Shown here: piece by piece, positions 1 to 9,060 of the stretch | Numbering within the stretch: position 1 is the stretch's first letter | Layout: each line of letters begins with the position of its first letter | Assembly (NCBI GenBank): GCA_963725895.1 | Contig: CAVSAJ010000001.1 | Coordinates: 1,364,001 to 1,428,000 of the forward strand | Length of the DNA stretch: 64,000 nucleotides | Direction: 5' to 3' | Source of the DNA: Bog-473 sp963725895 | GTDB lineage: Bacteria; Actinomycetota; Acidimicrobiia; Acidimicrobiales; RAAP-2 | Notes under the pieces: model-generated | Databases searched by the model: none | Seen by the model: only the letters and a program-made list of their open reading frames with translations | What the model was told of the DNA's origin: nothing | Program-made: the position numbers and the translations under genes

Positions 1-683
1 AGGAGCTGCTCCCAGCCGAATCCGGCGAAGGCGATGTCGTGCGGGTTCACGAAGGACGCGACGGCGAGCCAGGGCCCGTCGTGGCGCGCCGCGGCGAGCT
101 CGTCGAAGAGCTCGACGACCTGAGTGGCGAAGACGCCGTCGCGGACCACCCCGGCGTCAGCGCGCGCCGCGCCGTGCGGCTCGCGGCCGATCCAGCCGGA
201 GAAGCCGTAGGGGTCGAGGCGGTCCGCCCGCCGATAGGCGTCCACCGCTGTCGCAATCAGGTTCCCGTCGCCGTCTGACGCCATCAACGACTCGTGGCTG
301 CCCGGGACCAGCAGGTCGGCGTGCGAAATGTGCCACTTGCCGCGGTAGTGGGTGCGGTAGCCGCCGGCGCGGAACCAGTCCCCGAGCGTCGGCACCGAGT
401 CGGGGTCGAGCCAGTGCATGCCCGGATCCGTGGCCTTCTTGGCGAGGCCGTCGGTCTGCGAGGACCCGTGCAAGGAGGGGTACTGGCCCGTGAAAAGCGT
501 CGCTCGGCTCGGGAGGCAGGCCGTCGAGCCGGCATAGTGACGGTGGAACTCGAGACCGTCGGCGCGCAGCGACTCTCGCGCGGGCAGCTGCTCGCGCCGG
601 AAGCGAGCCACCGACTCGGACTCGTACGGGGGCGGGTAGCGCTCCTCGTCCGTCATGATCACCAGCAGATTGGGACGGTCCAC
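1..683 (-). CDS. Sulfatase (alkaline-phosphatase superfamily), 3' end cut off by the window
   Basis: Reading from a GTG at 683 back to the window edge gives 227 residues of a sulfatase. It begins VDRPNLLVIMTDEERYPPP, the usual metal-binding N-terminal strand with the two acidic residues after VIMT. Around residue 58 it has the sulfatase signature CLPSRATLFTGQYPSLHG, in which the Cys of C-x-P-x-R is the residue converted to formylglycine. Further on, YRTHYRGKWHIS is the family's conserved GKWH motif. A GGAGG sits six bases before the GTG, which supports that start. The enzyme would hydrolyse a sulfate ester, substrate unknown. It is transcribed divergently from the carrier-protein operon. The stop codon lies outside the window. 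Confidence 0.9.
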   Translation of the reverse strand, partial: MDRPNLLVIMTDEERYPPPYESESVARFRREQLPARESLRADGLEFHRHYAGSTACLPSRATLFTGQYPSLHGSSQTDGLAKKATDPGMHWLDPDSVPTLGDWFRAGGYRTHYRGKWHISHADLLVPGSHESLMASDGDGNLIATAVDAYRRADRLDPYGFSGWIGREPHGAARADAGVVRDGVFATQVVELFDELAAARHDGPWLAVASFVNPHDIAFAGFGWEQL

Positions 684-1199
684 CCGGATCCTCCAGCCCC
701 CGCTCCGGCGGCACGCGCAGCCGAATGAGGCAGCAGAACCTACTGCGAGCGGGGCACCGCACTGTCCGCCCACCGCAGCCCACCACAGCCCACCCACCCG
801 ACGGCCCGTCCCTCCTCTGGACAACGTGCTCACAACCGAGAGCCCTCGACCCGCCCGCCGGCGACCGAAACCGGTCCCTGACACCGGTGCTGCAACCCGG
901 CCGCATCACGTTTCCCCAGGCCACGACCCATGCCTGGGGCTCGTCTCCTCCCGTCTCGGAGGCGTCCGACATCGAGTCCCCAGCGGAGGTTAAGGAGAGA
1001 GACATGTTGCACACACGCATGGGACACGAGGTCCGTAGCGTGTCCATGCGATGGACCAGGCGGAACAGACCTGCGCGGGATCGACCGCGGCTCTGACGCG
1101 GCATGCCCAGACAGAGCGCACCGTGGGTGCTCCGACGGCGCGCGCCCGCACCTCCACGCACGAGTCGCGCTGCAAAGATCTGCCTCGCAGTCGGCGGCC
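684..1199. other. 516-base intergenic/leader region between sulfatase and flippase operon
   Basis: No substantial protein is convincing here. The stretch separates two divergent transcription units and must hold both promoters; I cannot pick out clear -35/-10 boxes in this GC-rich sequence. The only coding-like signal is the short RBS-led ORF at 1004-1096, entered separately. Longer open frames across this region on both strands have the Arg/Pro/Ala-rich composition of chance frames. Confidence 0.5.
1004..1096 (+). CDS. Possible 30-residue leader peptide upstream of the flippase operon
   Basis: An AAGGAG sequence at 992-997, six bases before an ATG at 1004, is one of the best ribosome-binding sites in the first 3 kb. 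The ATG opens a 30-codon frame starting MLHTRMGHEVRSVSMRWTRR, with eight Arg, and ending at TGA 1096. It lies about 100 bases before the flippase start, which itself lacks a good Shine-Dalgarno sequence. It could be a translated leader that controls the operon, or a small basic protein; no homology is claimed. The strong RBS is what is seen, the role is inference. Confidence 0.35.
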   Translation: MLHTRMGHEVRSVSMRWTRRNRPARDRPRL

Positions 1200-2756
1200 A
1201 TGACCGATACGAGCTCCAACCAGGCCGCCGCGGCCGCCGCCGCTACCGCGAGCCCCGACGCCGACGCGCACGCGGACGACCCCACGCACACTACGACCAG
1301 GACCACGACCACCGGCACCGCCACCGCCACACCGGACACCGGCGCCGCCATCCAGTCCCGGGCTTTGCGGGGCGCCTCGTTCCTCTTCGGCCGTGAGGGC
1401 ATCGGCGCGGTCGTGCGCCTGATCGGCGTGATCATCACCGTGCGCGAGATAGGCCCGAGCGATTACGGCATCTTCACCGCCGCGGCGGCGTTCGTCGCGG
1501 TGGTCGTGACCATCTGCCAGATGGGAGCCGAGATCTACCTCATTCGGGTCAAGGACGAGCCAACCAAACGCCTGAACAACGAGGTGTTCACCCTGTTGCT
1601 CGTCACGTCGGTGGCGGCGACGCTCATCTCCATCGGGCTCTCCTTCGCCCTGCTGCCGCTGCTGCGCCCGGTCGGCGTCGCGCTCCCCCTCCGGGTCCTG
1701 CTCCTCTGCGTGCCGATCAACGTGCTGTGGGCGCCGGCACAGGCGCACATCGAACGGCGCTTCGACTACAAGAAGATGGGGATCCTCGAGCTCGGTGGCG
1801 ACTGCGTCCTCTACGCCACCGCCGTGCCGCTCGCGATCTTGCACTTCGGCGCCTGGTCTCTCGTCATCGGCTACTTCGCCTGGCAGAGCTTCCTCCTCAT
1901 CGGCAGCCTCGTCCTGTCGGGCTTACGACCTCGCTGGGCCTGGTCGACAGCGACGTCGAGGGATGTCATCCGCCACGGCACCTCGTACTCGACCGCGTCC
2001 CTGTTCTCGAACATGCCCCCGGTGGTCAACGCGCTCGTGGTCGGGACCTTCGTGGGCGCGGCCGGCGTCGGCTACGTCTCCTTCGCACGGAACCTCGTGA
2101 CGACTGTCGGCTTCGCCAAGCGCTGCGCGTACCGGTTGGGCATCGTGACCATGGCGCAGATCAACCGGGACGACCCCGGCCTGTTCAGGCAGGGCCTCGA
2201 GCGCGGCTCCTTCCTGCTCACGCTCGCGCTGGGCGTGCCGTTCGCCATCTTCGGCCTGGCGGCGCACTGGATCATCCCCGACCTCTTCGGCCACGAGTGG
2301 GCCGCTGCGCTGCCCATCTACTGCCTGCTGTCGCTCGCCTTCGTGCTGGGCACCGTCTGGCAGGTCGAATCGTCGCTCTTCTACGCCCTCGGTCGGAACT
2401 CGGTCGTCGCTGTGACCACCTTCTTGTCGGTGCTCGTCCTGACGGTGCTCTCCGTGGGCATGGTCAAGCTGTGGGGTGTCAACGGCTTCGGCATTGCCTC
2501 GGTGTTGGCGATCCTCGGCTACCTCTACGGCGAACTCAAGATGCGCAAGATCGCCGACTACTCCATGAGGCTGACCGTCCTCGTGTCGCTGATCCTGGCC
2601 CCCTCGATGTTCATTCCGATGGTGCCTCCGCCGGTCGGATTGGCCCTCCTCACCCCGTGGGTGCTGTTCCTGGCCGTCAAGCCGTTGCGCACCCAGATCC
2701 CTGTGTTGTGGCGCTCGCTGCTCCACGCGCTGGGGGGATCGGCGGCACTGGCATGA
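1200..2756 (+). CDS. Oligosaccharide flippase family (Wzx/MATE-like) membrane protein
   Basis: A 518-residue polytopic membrane protein. About 50 Ala/Thr/Asp-rich N-terminal residues, probably cytoplasmic and disordered, precede the core. The core opens with SRALRGASFLFGREGIGAVV and carries roughly 12 hydrophobic segments, the layout of polysaccharide-biosynthesis flippases that move lipid-linked saccharides across the cytoplasmic membrane. The ATG at 1200 was chosen because the preceding in-frame sequence is Arg/Pro-rich non-protein-like; a longer frame starting at 930 is not credible. Its stop overlaps the next start (ATGA), so it is the first gene of the overlapping operon 1200-10808. A lipid-linked or amino-acylated glycan is a plausible substrate given the neighbours, but that is inference. 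Confidence 0.85.
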   Translation: MTDTSSNQAAAAAAATASPDADAHADDPTHTTTRTTTTGTATATPDTGAAIQSRALRGASFLFGREGIGAVVRLIGVIITVREIGPSDYGIFTAAAAFVAVVVTICQMGAEIYLIRVKDEPTKRLNNEVFTLLLVTSVAATLISIGLSFALLPLLRPVGVALPLRVLLLCVPINVLWAPAQAHIERRFDYKKMGILELGGDCVLYATAVPLAILHFGAWSLVIGYFAWQSFLLIGSLVLSGLRPRWAWSTATSRDVIRHGTSYSTASLFSNMPPVVNALVVGTFVGAAGVGYVSFARNLVTTVGFAKRCAYRLGIVTMAQINRDDPGLFRQGLERGSFLLTLALGVPFAIFGLAAHWIIPDLFGHEWAAALPIYCLLSLAFVLGTVWQVESSLFYALGRNSVVAVTTFLSVLVLTVLSVGMVKLWGVNGFGIASVLAILGYLYGELKMRKIADYSMRLTVLVSLILAPSMFIPMVPPPVGLALLTPWVLFLAVKPLRTQIPVLWRSLLHALGGSAALA

Positions 2757-3247
2757 CGACCGTCCCGACCCCCTCGGCCTGCCGCGTGGGCGTGGACCTC
2801 GCCGCCGTCAGCGACGTGGAGGCTGCCCTCGACGCCCACGGCGAGCGCTACCTGCGGCGGATCTTCACCCCCCATGAGCTGGACTGTTGCCGCAGATCCG
2901 GCGGCTGGTCCACAGAATCGCTGGCCGCACGCTTCGCAGCCAAGGAAGCCACCATCAAGGTGCTCCAGCCGGAGGGTCATCAGCCCGATTGGAACAGTAT
3001 GGAAATTCGGCGCCAGCCTGGCGGCTCCTGCGCGCTGTCCCTCTCAGGCACGGCGGCGGCCATGGCCGAGGGGGCCGGGATCACCTCCCTGGCCCTCAGC
3101 ATGACCCACGAAGGGGCCTACGCAGCAGCCGTAGTGTTCGCCTTGTGCGGGTCACCGCCCGATGCCGCCCTAAATCTCCCTGGCGGCGTCGGCCTGGGAG
3201 TGCTCGAATTCGCAGCAGTCAATGAAAGGAAGAAAGCAGATGCCTGA
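2753..3247 (+). CDS. Holo-ACP synthase-like 4'-phosphopantetheinyl transferase (AcpS type)
   Basis: 164 residues with the AcpS signatures: GVDLAAVSDVE near the N-terminus (the Mg-binding Asp of the G-[IV]-D motif), RIFTPHELDCC, and RFAAKEATIKVL holding the conserved F-[SA]-x-K-E-A. This family transfers the phosphopantetheine arm of CoA to the active-site Ser of a carrier protein. Size fits (120-165 residues). The start overlaps the flippase stop by ATGA, and the carrier-protein gene begins inside its last codons, so its substrate is most likely the ACP encoded next door. A dedicated AcpS inside a biosynthetic operon, rather than a genome-wide enzyme, suggests a specialised carrier. Confidence 0.88.
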   Translation: MTTVPTPSACRVGVDLAAVSDVEAALDAHGERYLRRIFTPHELDCCRRSGGWSTESLAARFAAKEATIKVLQPEGHQPDWNSMEIRRQPGGSCALSLSGTAAAMAEGAGITSLALSMTHEGAYAAAVVFALCGSPPDAALNLPGGVGLGVLEFAAVNERKKADA

Positions 3248-3512
3248 GTCCTCGCACAGCTACGAGGCGCGAGTCCGCACCACGCTGGCCGAGCACGCAC
3301 GGCTGCCCGTGGATGTCGAGACGATCCAGGTCTACGACGACTTGTTCCAGGCCGGTATGACCTCGCACGCCAGCGTCAACGTGATGCTCGCCCTCGAGGA
3401 GGAGTTCGACATCGAGTTCCCCGAAGAGATGCTTCAGAAGTCGACGTTCGAGTCGATCGAGGCGATCTGCACCTCAATAGGCAGTCTCAGCACGATTGGA
3501 GATCCGGTATGA
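3240..3512 (+). CDS. Acyl (aminoacyl) carrier protein
   Basis: A 90-residue acidic four-helix carrier-protein sequence. The phosphopantetheine Ser sits in FQAGMTSHASVNVMLALEEE; the usual G-x-D-S-L is G-M-T-S-H here, so the Asp before the Ser is replaced by Thr. Helix II continues with the typical EEEFDIEFPEEML. The start at 3240 was chosen because AAGGAAGA lies about eight bases upstream; a second ATG at 3222 would add six residues. It overlaps the AcpS gene by eight bases and the dehydrogenase by ATGA. Together with the amino acid:carrier-protein ligase downstream, it probably carries an amino acid thioester rather than a fatty acid. Confidence 0.88.
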   Translation: MPESSHSYEARVRTTLAEHARLPVDVETIQVYDDLFQAGMTSHASVNVMLALEEEFDIEFPEEMLQKSTFESIEAICTSIGSLSTIGDPV

Positions 3513-4669
3513 GCGCGACGCAACTCCACGGATCCGAAGCCGCCGCCCGGGCCGCCGCGATCGCAGCCGAGGTGACCGCGCCCGCGGCCGACGACGTCGA
3601 CGCCCGGTCGCGCTTCCCCTTCGAGACCTTCGAGGCCTTGCAGGCGGCCGGCCTCCTCAGCACGCTCATCCCCATCGAGCACGGCGGCATGGGCGCCTCG
3701 CTCTCCGAGGCGGGCGACACCGTCACCGAGCTCGCGAAGGCGTGCTCGTCGAGCGGAATGATCCTGGCCATGCACCACCTCCAGGTGGCTTGTGTCGTCC
3801 GTCACGGACACACCACCGCCCTGCAGGAATTCATGGCGGAGGTCGCCGGCGAGCAGCTGCTCCTCGCCTCGGCCACCACCGAAGTCGGCGTGGGCGGCAA
3901 CACGCGGGAGAGCATCTGCGCGGTCCATCCGCACGAGCACGGCTTCGAGCTCGAGAAGGCGGCAGGGGTGATCTCGTACGGCTCCTACGCCGACGCGGTG
4001 CTGGCCACGGCCCGCCGCAACGAGGACTCGCCGGCCAATGACCAGGTGCTCGTCGTCTGCCGGGCGCCGGGTCTCAGCCTGGAGCAGACAGGCGAGTGGA
4101 ACACCCTCGGCATGCGCGGCACCTGCAGCCCAGGCTTCGCGCTGCGGGCGACTGGCTCGCGGGACATGATCCTGCCGGTCCCCTTCGGCGAGATCTCCGA
4201 GCGCACGATGCTCCCGGTCTCCCACGTGCTCTGGGCCTGCGTCTGGCGCGGCATCGCGTGGGCCGCGGTCGAGCGCGCCCGCTCCATGGTGCGGGCCGAG
4301 GCCCGCAAGAACGTCGACGTGCTGCCCAAGGGCGCGCCCGCCCTGGCCGAGCTCGTGCTCCAGCAGCGCCAGCTCGAGGCCCTCGTGCAGGACGCCCTCG
4401 ACGAGTTCGACCGGCTCAATGCCTCGAGCGGCGCCGGGGTGCCCATGTCGTTCACGATCGCCATGAACACGCTCAAGGTCGCGGCCTCACGCCTGGTCGT
4501 TGAGATCGTGTCGGGCGCGCTCATGCTCTGCGGCATGGCGGGCTACTCCCATGGCACGCCCTACAGCCTGGGGCGACAGCTGCGGGACGCCTACAGCGCC
4601 ACCGTGATGATCAACAACACACGGCTCTTGGATGCCAACGCACACATGCTCACGATTTCAAAGGGGTGA
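3509..4669 (+). CDS. Acyl-CoA dehydrogenase family flavoprotein
   Basis: 386 residues with the acyl-CoA dehydrogenase layout: helical N-terminal domain (FPFETFEALQAAGLLSTLIP), middle beta-domain, and C-terminal four-helix bundle ending GGMAGYSHGTPYSLGRQLRD. The phrase FEALQAAGLL...LIPIEHGGMG matches the family's conserved N-terminal loop. It is FAD-dependent by family. Because it lies between a carrier-protein gene (ATGA overlap) and an amino acid:carrier-protein ligase gene, a plausible substrate is an aminoacyl-S-carrier protein, oxidised alpha-beta as in prolyl-carrier-protein dehydrogenases. That substrate is inference; I cannot place the catalytic base with certainty by eye. Confidence 0.88.
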   Translation: MSATQLHGSEAAARAAAIAAEVTAPAADDVDARSRFPFETFEALQAAGLLSTLIPIEHGGMGASLSEAGDTVTELAKACSSSGMILAMHHLQVACVVRHGHTTALQEFMAEVAGEQLLLASATTEVGVGGNTRESICAVHPHEHGFELEKAAGVISYGSYADAVLATARRNEDSPANDQVLVVCRAPGLSLEQTGEWNTLGMRGTCSPGFALRATGSRDMILPVPFGEISERTMLPVSHVLWACVWRGIAWAAVERARSMVRAEARKNVDVLPKGAPALAELVLQQRQLEALVQDALDEFDRLNASSGAGVPMSFTIAMNTLKVAASRLVVEIVSGALMLCGMAGYSHGTPYSLGRQLRDAYSATVMINNTRLLDANAHMLTISKG

Positions 4670-4672
4670 ACG

Positions 4673-5576
4673 ATGAGCGAAACACGTGATTTCGGCGCCA
4701 CTCTCGTCGAGGCGGGCTATCTCTTTCCGACCGGCATCCGCGGGGTGCTGGGACGGTCCTCGGAGTACGCGGACATCGCCAACGGACTGAACGCCCTGGT
4801 CGATGCGTGGGGCTCTGACCTCGGCGCGACGGGCATCCAATTCCCGCCCGTCGTCAACAGGGCCACCTTCGAGGAGACCGAATTACGTCCAGTCTTTTCC
4901 CGACCTGATGGGTGGGATCCACGTGTTCACGGGCGGCAACAAGGAGCACGCTGAGCTGCTACGGCGTTCGGAGTCCGGCAAGGACTGGTCCGAACTGCTC
5001 GAGATGTCCGACATGTTCTTGGCGTCAGCGGCGTGTCACCCCGTGTACCCGATGTGTACGGGAACCTTGCCCAGGGACGGCCGCTACTTCAATGTCTCGA
5101 GCTACTGCTTCCGCCACGAGCCGAGCGAGGACCCGGCGCGCATGCAGACGTTCCAGATGCACGAGATCGTGTTCGTCGGCACGCCCGACGCGGCGCAAGA
5201 GCACCGCGACGCCGGGCTCGAGGTCGGCATCTCCATCCTGCGCCGGCTCGGCCTGGAGATGACCGTCATCCCGGCCAACGACCCCTTCTTCGGACGTCTC
5301 GGCACGGCCATGGCGACGAACCAGAAGGACGAGGTGCTCAAGCTCGAGGGCACGACGCCCATCGGGAGCCCCGACCACCCGGTCGCCATCATCTCGGGCA
5401 ACTGCCACCGCGACCACTTCGGCAGCCCCTTCTCAATCGAGACCGACGACGGCACAACCGCGCACAGCGCCTGCGTCGCCTTCGGCGTCGACCGGATCAC
5501 CCTCGCCCTCCTGTGGCACCACGGACTCGACCTCGAACGCTGGCCGGACGAGGTGAAGCAGGCGCTCCAGCTGTGA
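4673..5576 (+). CDS. Amino acid--[acyl-carrier-protein] ligase (class II seryl-tRNA synthetase homologue), one-base frameshift
   Basis: The protein reads in one frame to ...NRATFEET (codon ending 4879) and resumes one base later with NYVQSFPDLMGGIH. Removing one G at 4880 gives 300 residues, the family size. Family marks: class II motif 2 (CFRHEPSEDPARMQ), motif 3 (FGVDRITLALL), and three zinc-ligand candidates (Cys in AACHPVY, Glu in MHEIVF, Cys in GNCHRDHFG). This family is a truncated seryl-tRNA synthetase that activates a small amino acid with ATP and loads it on the phosphopantetheine of a carrier protein instead of on tRNA. The companion carrier protein is encoded upstream at 3240. The single extra base matches the insertion pattern in dnaG and ppdK, so it is probably a sequence error. 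Confidence 0.88.
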
Positions 5577-5600
5577 GGGTCATGCGGTGAGGGTCCTGCC

Positions 5601-6584
5601 GTGAGGGTGCAGATCCTCGATCTGGACCCGCAGGCCTACGAGTCCCATGTCGTCCATGCGGACGACCGCATGTGGCTCGAGTCGAACTGCGCGGCCGACC
5701 TCTGGATCGAGGTCCTGCACGCGCTCGGGCTCGAGCCGCTGGCGGCCATGGGGTTCTTGCTCAGCGCCGGCTTCGACGGGGAGCAGTGGCGCATGTTCAA
5801 GTTCTCCATGGAGGACGTGCGACGACTGTGGGGCATCGACGCCTACGAGGTGAACCTGTGGCGCGCGCTCCCCGCCCACCTGGCTGACCACGTCGCGCTC
5901 GGCCGCATGATCACCATCGACGTCGACGCGTGGTGGCTCCCAGACACCAAGGGCCTGACCTATCTGACCGCCCACCAGAAGACCACCGTGGCGGTCCAGA
6001 TGATCGACGCCGACGCGGGCCGGATCGGCTACTTCCACAACGGCGGCTATTACGAACTCGGTGGGGAGGACTACGAGCGCCTCATCGCCGACGAGGCGCT
6101 GGCCGTCGTCCCTCCTTATGCCGAGGCGATCGATCTCGAGCACCTCCGGCAGGGGGAGGAGGTGCGTCCCCTGGCCGTCGAGCTCGCCCGCGAACACCTG
6201 GCCCGGCGACCCGCTGCGAACCCGGTCGGCGAGATGCGCAAGCGCATCGAGCACGACCTGGCCTGGCTCATCGAGGCCGGGCTCGACACGTTCCACCGCT
6301 ACGCGTTCGGCTCGATCCGCCAGTGTGGTTCCAACGCCGAGCTGGCCGCCGACTACGTTGATTGGCTCGCCGGTGACGACGCAGAAGGCGTCGGCCGCGA
6401 CGACGAGGGACGTGTGCCCGCGGCCCAGTCCTTCCTGACCGTCTCGAAGAAGGCGAAGGCACTCGAGTTCTTGCTCGCCCGCGCCCTGCGGGGCAAGCAA
6501 GTCGACCTGAGCGAGTCGATGTCAGAGATGGAGTCCGCCTGGGAGCACGCCATCGACGCGACGACTGCTCAGCTCCATGCCTGA
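5601..6584 (+). CDS. DUF1839 family protein
   Basis: 327 residues beginning at a GTG, VRVQILDLDPQAYESHVVH, and rich in Asp/Glu/Trp. It resembles DUF1839, a family without an assigned reaction that, as far as I recall, occurs beside amino acid:carrier-protein ligases. Features: ESNCAADLWIEVLHALGLEP near the N-terminus, then a region TIDVDAWWLPDT...HQKTTVAVQMIDADAGRIGYFHN that suggests a cysteine-peptidase or transglutaminase-like fold (ESNCAADLW could hold a catalytic Cys, HNGGYYEL a His). It overlaps the next gene by eight bases. In this operon it could accept the aminoacyl group from the carrier protein. The function is inference. Confidence 0.8.
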   Translation: MRVQILDLDPQAYESHVVHADDRMWLESNCAADLWIEVLHALGLEPLAAMGFLLSAGFDGEQWRMFKFSMEDVRRLWGIDAYEVNLWRALPAHLADHVALGRMITIDVDAWWLPDTKGLTYLTAHQKTTVAVQMIDADAGRIGYFHNGGYYELGGEDYERLIADEALAVVPPYAEAIDLEHLRQGEEVRPLAVELAREHLARRPAANPVGEMRKRIEHDLAWLIEAGLDTFHRYAFGSIRQCGSNAELAADYVDWLAGDDAEGVGRDDEGRVPAAQSFLTVSKKAKALEFLLARALRGKQVDLSESMSEMESAWEHAIDATTAQLHA

Positions 6585-9060
6585 CCTGCTCCAAGACTCG
6601 ACCTGGTCGTGTGCCCACACTCGTCCGGGCCTCCTCGAGACGGCGGATCCCTCGCTCCTCGACGCTTTGGAGTGGATCCGCGCCACCGTGCCCGGGACCG
6701 CCGCCGAGGCGCTCGCCGCGGCCGGCGCTCGTGACGTGGCGGACCACGACTACGACGGCGAGGACTGGTGGTTCCGTTGCCGCTTCCACGGTGCCCCCGG
6801 GGCCTGGCAGCTGCACCTCGGCGGCATCGCGACGCTGGCCGACGTCTGGGTCAACGGCACGCACGTGGCCCGGACCGAGAACATGTACCTGCGGTCTTCG
6901 GTCACTCTCGACGGTCTCGGCGGCGAGAACGAGCTCGTCATCCGTTGCGAGGCGCTTCGCCCCGCCCTGGACGCCCGGCGCCCCCGAGCCCGCTGGAAGA
7001 CGACCCAGGTCGAAAACCACACCCTCCGCTGGTTTCGCACGAACCTCCTTGGCCGGGTCCCGGGATGGGCCCGCACCCCGCGCACCGTGGGCCCCTGGAG
7101 ACCGGTCGCGATCACCCAAAATGACGGCCCGTTGGACGCCGTCGGCGACGCGTTCGTTCACGCCTCGTGTGACGGTGACGGCGGCCGGGTCGACGCCGCG
7201 CTCCGCTTCGCCGCGCTGCCGGATTGGGCCGGCGACACCGGCCAGGAGCCGCCGGTCCTGGTCTGCCTCGGCCGCGAGGCCCCTTTAGAGGTCCTGCAGC
7301 ACGACGACGGTGTGACCGTGCGGGCAACGCTGCCCGTTGCCGGGTTCGAGCGCTGGTGGCCCCACACCCACGGTCCCCAGCCCCTCTACGACGTGAGCGT
7401 GCGCATCGGAGGCGCGTCCCACCGGCTCGGGCGGGTCGGGTTCCGCACCGTCGAAGTCGACCGCTCCGACGGCGGCTTCACCTTCGTCGTCAACGGCGTG
7501 CCGATCTTCGTCCGGGGGGCGAACTGGTTCCCTCCGGACCCCGTCAGCTTCCGGTCGAGCGAGGAGGACGTGCGGCGCCGCCTGACGCTCGTCCGCGACG
7601 CCAATCTCAACATGGTGCGCGTCCCGGGGACCACCGCCTATGCGGACCGGTCGTTGCTCGACGCGTGCGACGACCTCGGCGTCTTGCTCTGGCAGGACTG
7701 CATGTTCGCCTTCATGGATTATCCGGACGACGAGGCATTCGTCGCCGGCGTCGGTGCGGAGCTGCGGCAGGCTTTTGCGGAGCTCTCGGGCCACGCCTCT
7801 CTTGCCATCGTGTGCGGCAACCAGGAGGTCGCCGAGATCGCCGCCATGAACGGCGGCACGCAGCGGGGCTATACGTCGGAGTTGTTCGACTCGTTCATCC
7901 CGTCGCTGACCGCAGCGTTGCTGCCCGGCGTCGAATTCGTCGCCTCGAACCCCACGGGCGGCGAGCCGCTCTACCGTCCGGACACCGGGGTGAGCCAGTA
8001 CTTCGGTATCGGTGGCTACCTGCGGCCCCTGGGCGCGCTGCGCCGCGACGACGTCCGCTTCGCCGCCGAGACCCTGTGCTATGCCACCCCGCCCGAACCT
8101 GAAGCTGTGATCCGCCTGGGTGGCGCCAACATCGCTGTGCAGGACCCACGATGGAAAGAGGGCGTGCACCACGACCCGGGCCGCTCCTGGGACATGGACG
8201 ACGTGCGCTCCTTCTACGTGCGTGAGGTCTTCGGGGTCGACCCGCTCTGGGAGCGCTACTCCGACGCCGAGCGGGCGCTCGACTTGGGCCGCGCCACGAA
8301 TGCCTTCTTGATGCAGACCGTCTTCAGCGAGTGGCGCTGCAACGAGCGGGCCGGCGGCGGACTGGTGCTGGGCTTCAACGACGTCGCTCCCGGCGCCGGC
8401 TGGGGTCTGGTGGACGTGACGGGCGAACCCAAGGCACCATGGTTCGCCATGCGGCGTGTCTCGGAGTCGATCTGTGTGCTCATGATGGACGAAGGGCTGA
8501 ACGGGCTCTATGCCCATGTGTTCAACGACACGGCCGAGGCCTTCACGGGCGAGCTCGCGGTGCAACTCTTCACCAACGGCGAGACCATGAGCGAGGAGGC
8601 CGTCCACCCGGTGAACGTCAAGGCGCGTGACAGCCTGGTCGTGAGCCTCACCAACCTCTTCGACGAGTTCACCGACCTCAACTACGCCTACCGCTTCGGG
8701 CCACCGAAATACGACGTCATCGCCGTCACGCTCAAGGACGAGGCCGGCTTGGTACGCTCCGACGACGTCGCACTCCCCCTGGGCCAGGCCCGGTCGGTCG
8801 AAGGCGACGTCGGCCTCAGCGCCGTCACAATCTCCTCGGGCGCCGAGCCCCGGCTGCGCGTCACCACGCGCCGCTTCGCCCAGTGGGTGTCGGTCAACGC
8901 GCCCGGCTATCGGCCGTCAGACTCGTGGTTCCACTTGCCCCCCCGGTCGGAGCGCGTGATCACGTTGTTCGACGGTGATCCGTCCCGCCCCCCACGCGGC
9001 CGGGTGCGGGCGCTCAATTCCACCGTGGCGGCCGTCATCGCTCCCGAGGAGAGAGCGTGA
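6577..9060 (+). CDS. Glycoside hydrolase family 2 protein, beta-mannosidase-like
   Basis: 827 residues with the GH2 architecture: N-terminal jelly-roll sugar-binding domain (about 1-190; DWWFRCRFHG, GIATLADVWVNG), Ig-like domain, TIM barrel (about 300-620), then C-terminal beta domains. Barrel motifs include VNGVPIFVRGANWFPPD, LNMVRVPGTTAYADRSLLDACDDLG, GVLLWQDCMFAF and the acid/base region IVCGNQEVAEIA, matching WCGNNE of beta-mannosidases with the Glu conserved. No signal peptide is evident, so it probably acts in the cytosol. It overlaps both neighbours. A GH2 beta-mannosidase inside a synthesis operon may trim a mannose-containing intermediate or, less likely, work as a transglycosidase. 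Confidence 0.88.
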   Translation: MPDLLQDSTWSCAHTRPGLLETADPSLLDALEWIRATVPGTAAEALAAAGARDVADHDYDGEDWWFRCRFHGAPGAWQLHLGGIATLADVWVNGTHVARTENMYLRSSVTLDGLGGENELVIRCEALRPALDARRPRARWKTTQVENHTLRWFRTNLLGRVPGWARTPRTVGPWRPVAITQNDGPLDAVGDAFVHASCDGDGGRVDAALRFAALPDWAGDTGQEPPVLVCLGREAPLEVLQHDDGVTVRATLPVAGFERWWPHTHGPQPLYDVSVRIGGASHRLGRVGFRTVEVDRSDGGFTFVVNGVPIFVRGANWFPPDPVSFRSSEEDVRRRLTLVRDANLNMVRVPGTTAYADRSLLDACDDLGVLLWQDCMFAFMDYPDDEAFVAGVGAELRQAFAELSGHASLAIVCGNQEVAEIAAMNGGTQRGYTSELFDSFIPSLTAALLPGVEFVASNPTGGEPLYRPDTGVSQYFGIGGYLRPLGALRRDDVRFAAETLCYATPPEPEAVIRLGGANIAVQDPRWKEGVHHDPGRSWDMDDVRSFYVREVFGVDPLWERYSDAERALDLGRATNAFLMQTVFSEWRCNERAGGGLVLGFNDVAPGAGWGLVDVTGEPKAPWFAMRRVSESICVLMMDEGLNGLYAHVFNDTAEAFTGELAVQLFTNGETMSEEAVHPVNVKARDSLVVSLTNLFDEFTDLNYAYRFGPPKYDVIAVTLKDEAGLVRSDDVALPLGQARSVEGDVGLSAVTISSGAEPRLRVTTRRFAQWVSVNAPGYRPSDSWFHLPPRSERVITLFDGDPSRPPRGRVRALNSTVAAVIAPEERA

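Noticed and set aside
157..1161. Long minus-strand frame across the sulfatase and the intergenic region
   Set aside because: It is out of frame with the sulfatase motifs and has the Arg/Ala/Gly-rich composition of a shadow frame.
930..1199. N-terminal extension of the flippase from an upstream start
   Set aside because: The extra 90 residues are Arg/Pro/Cys-rich without membrane or domain features, and they overlap the RBS-led short ORF in another frame.
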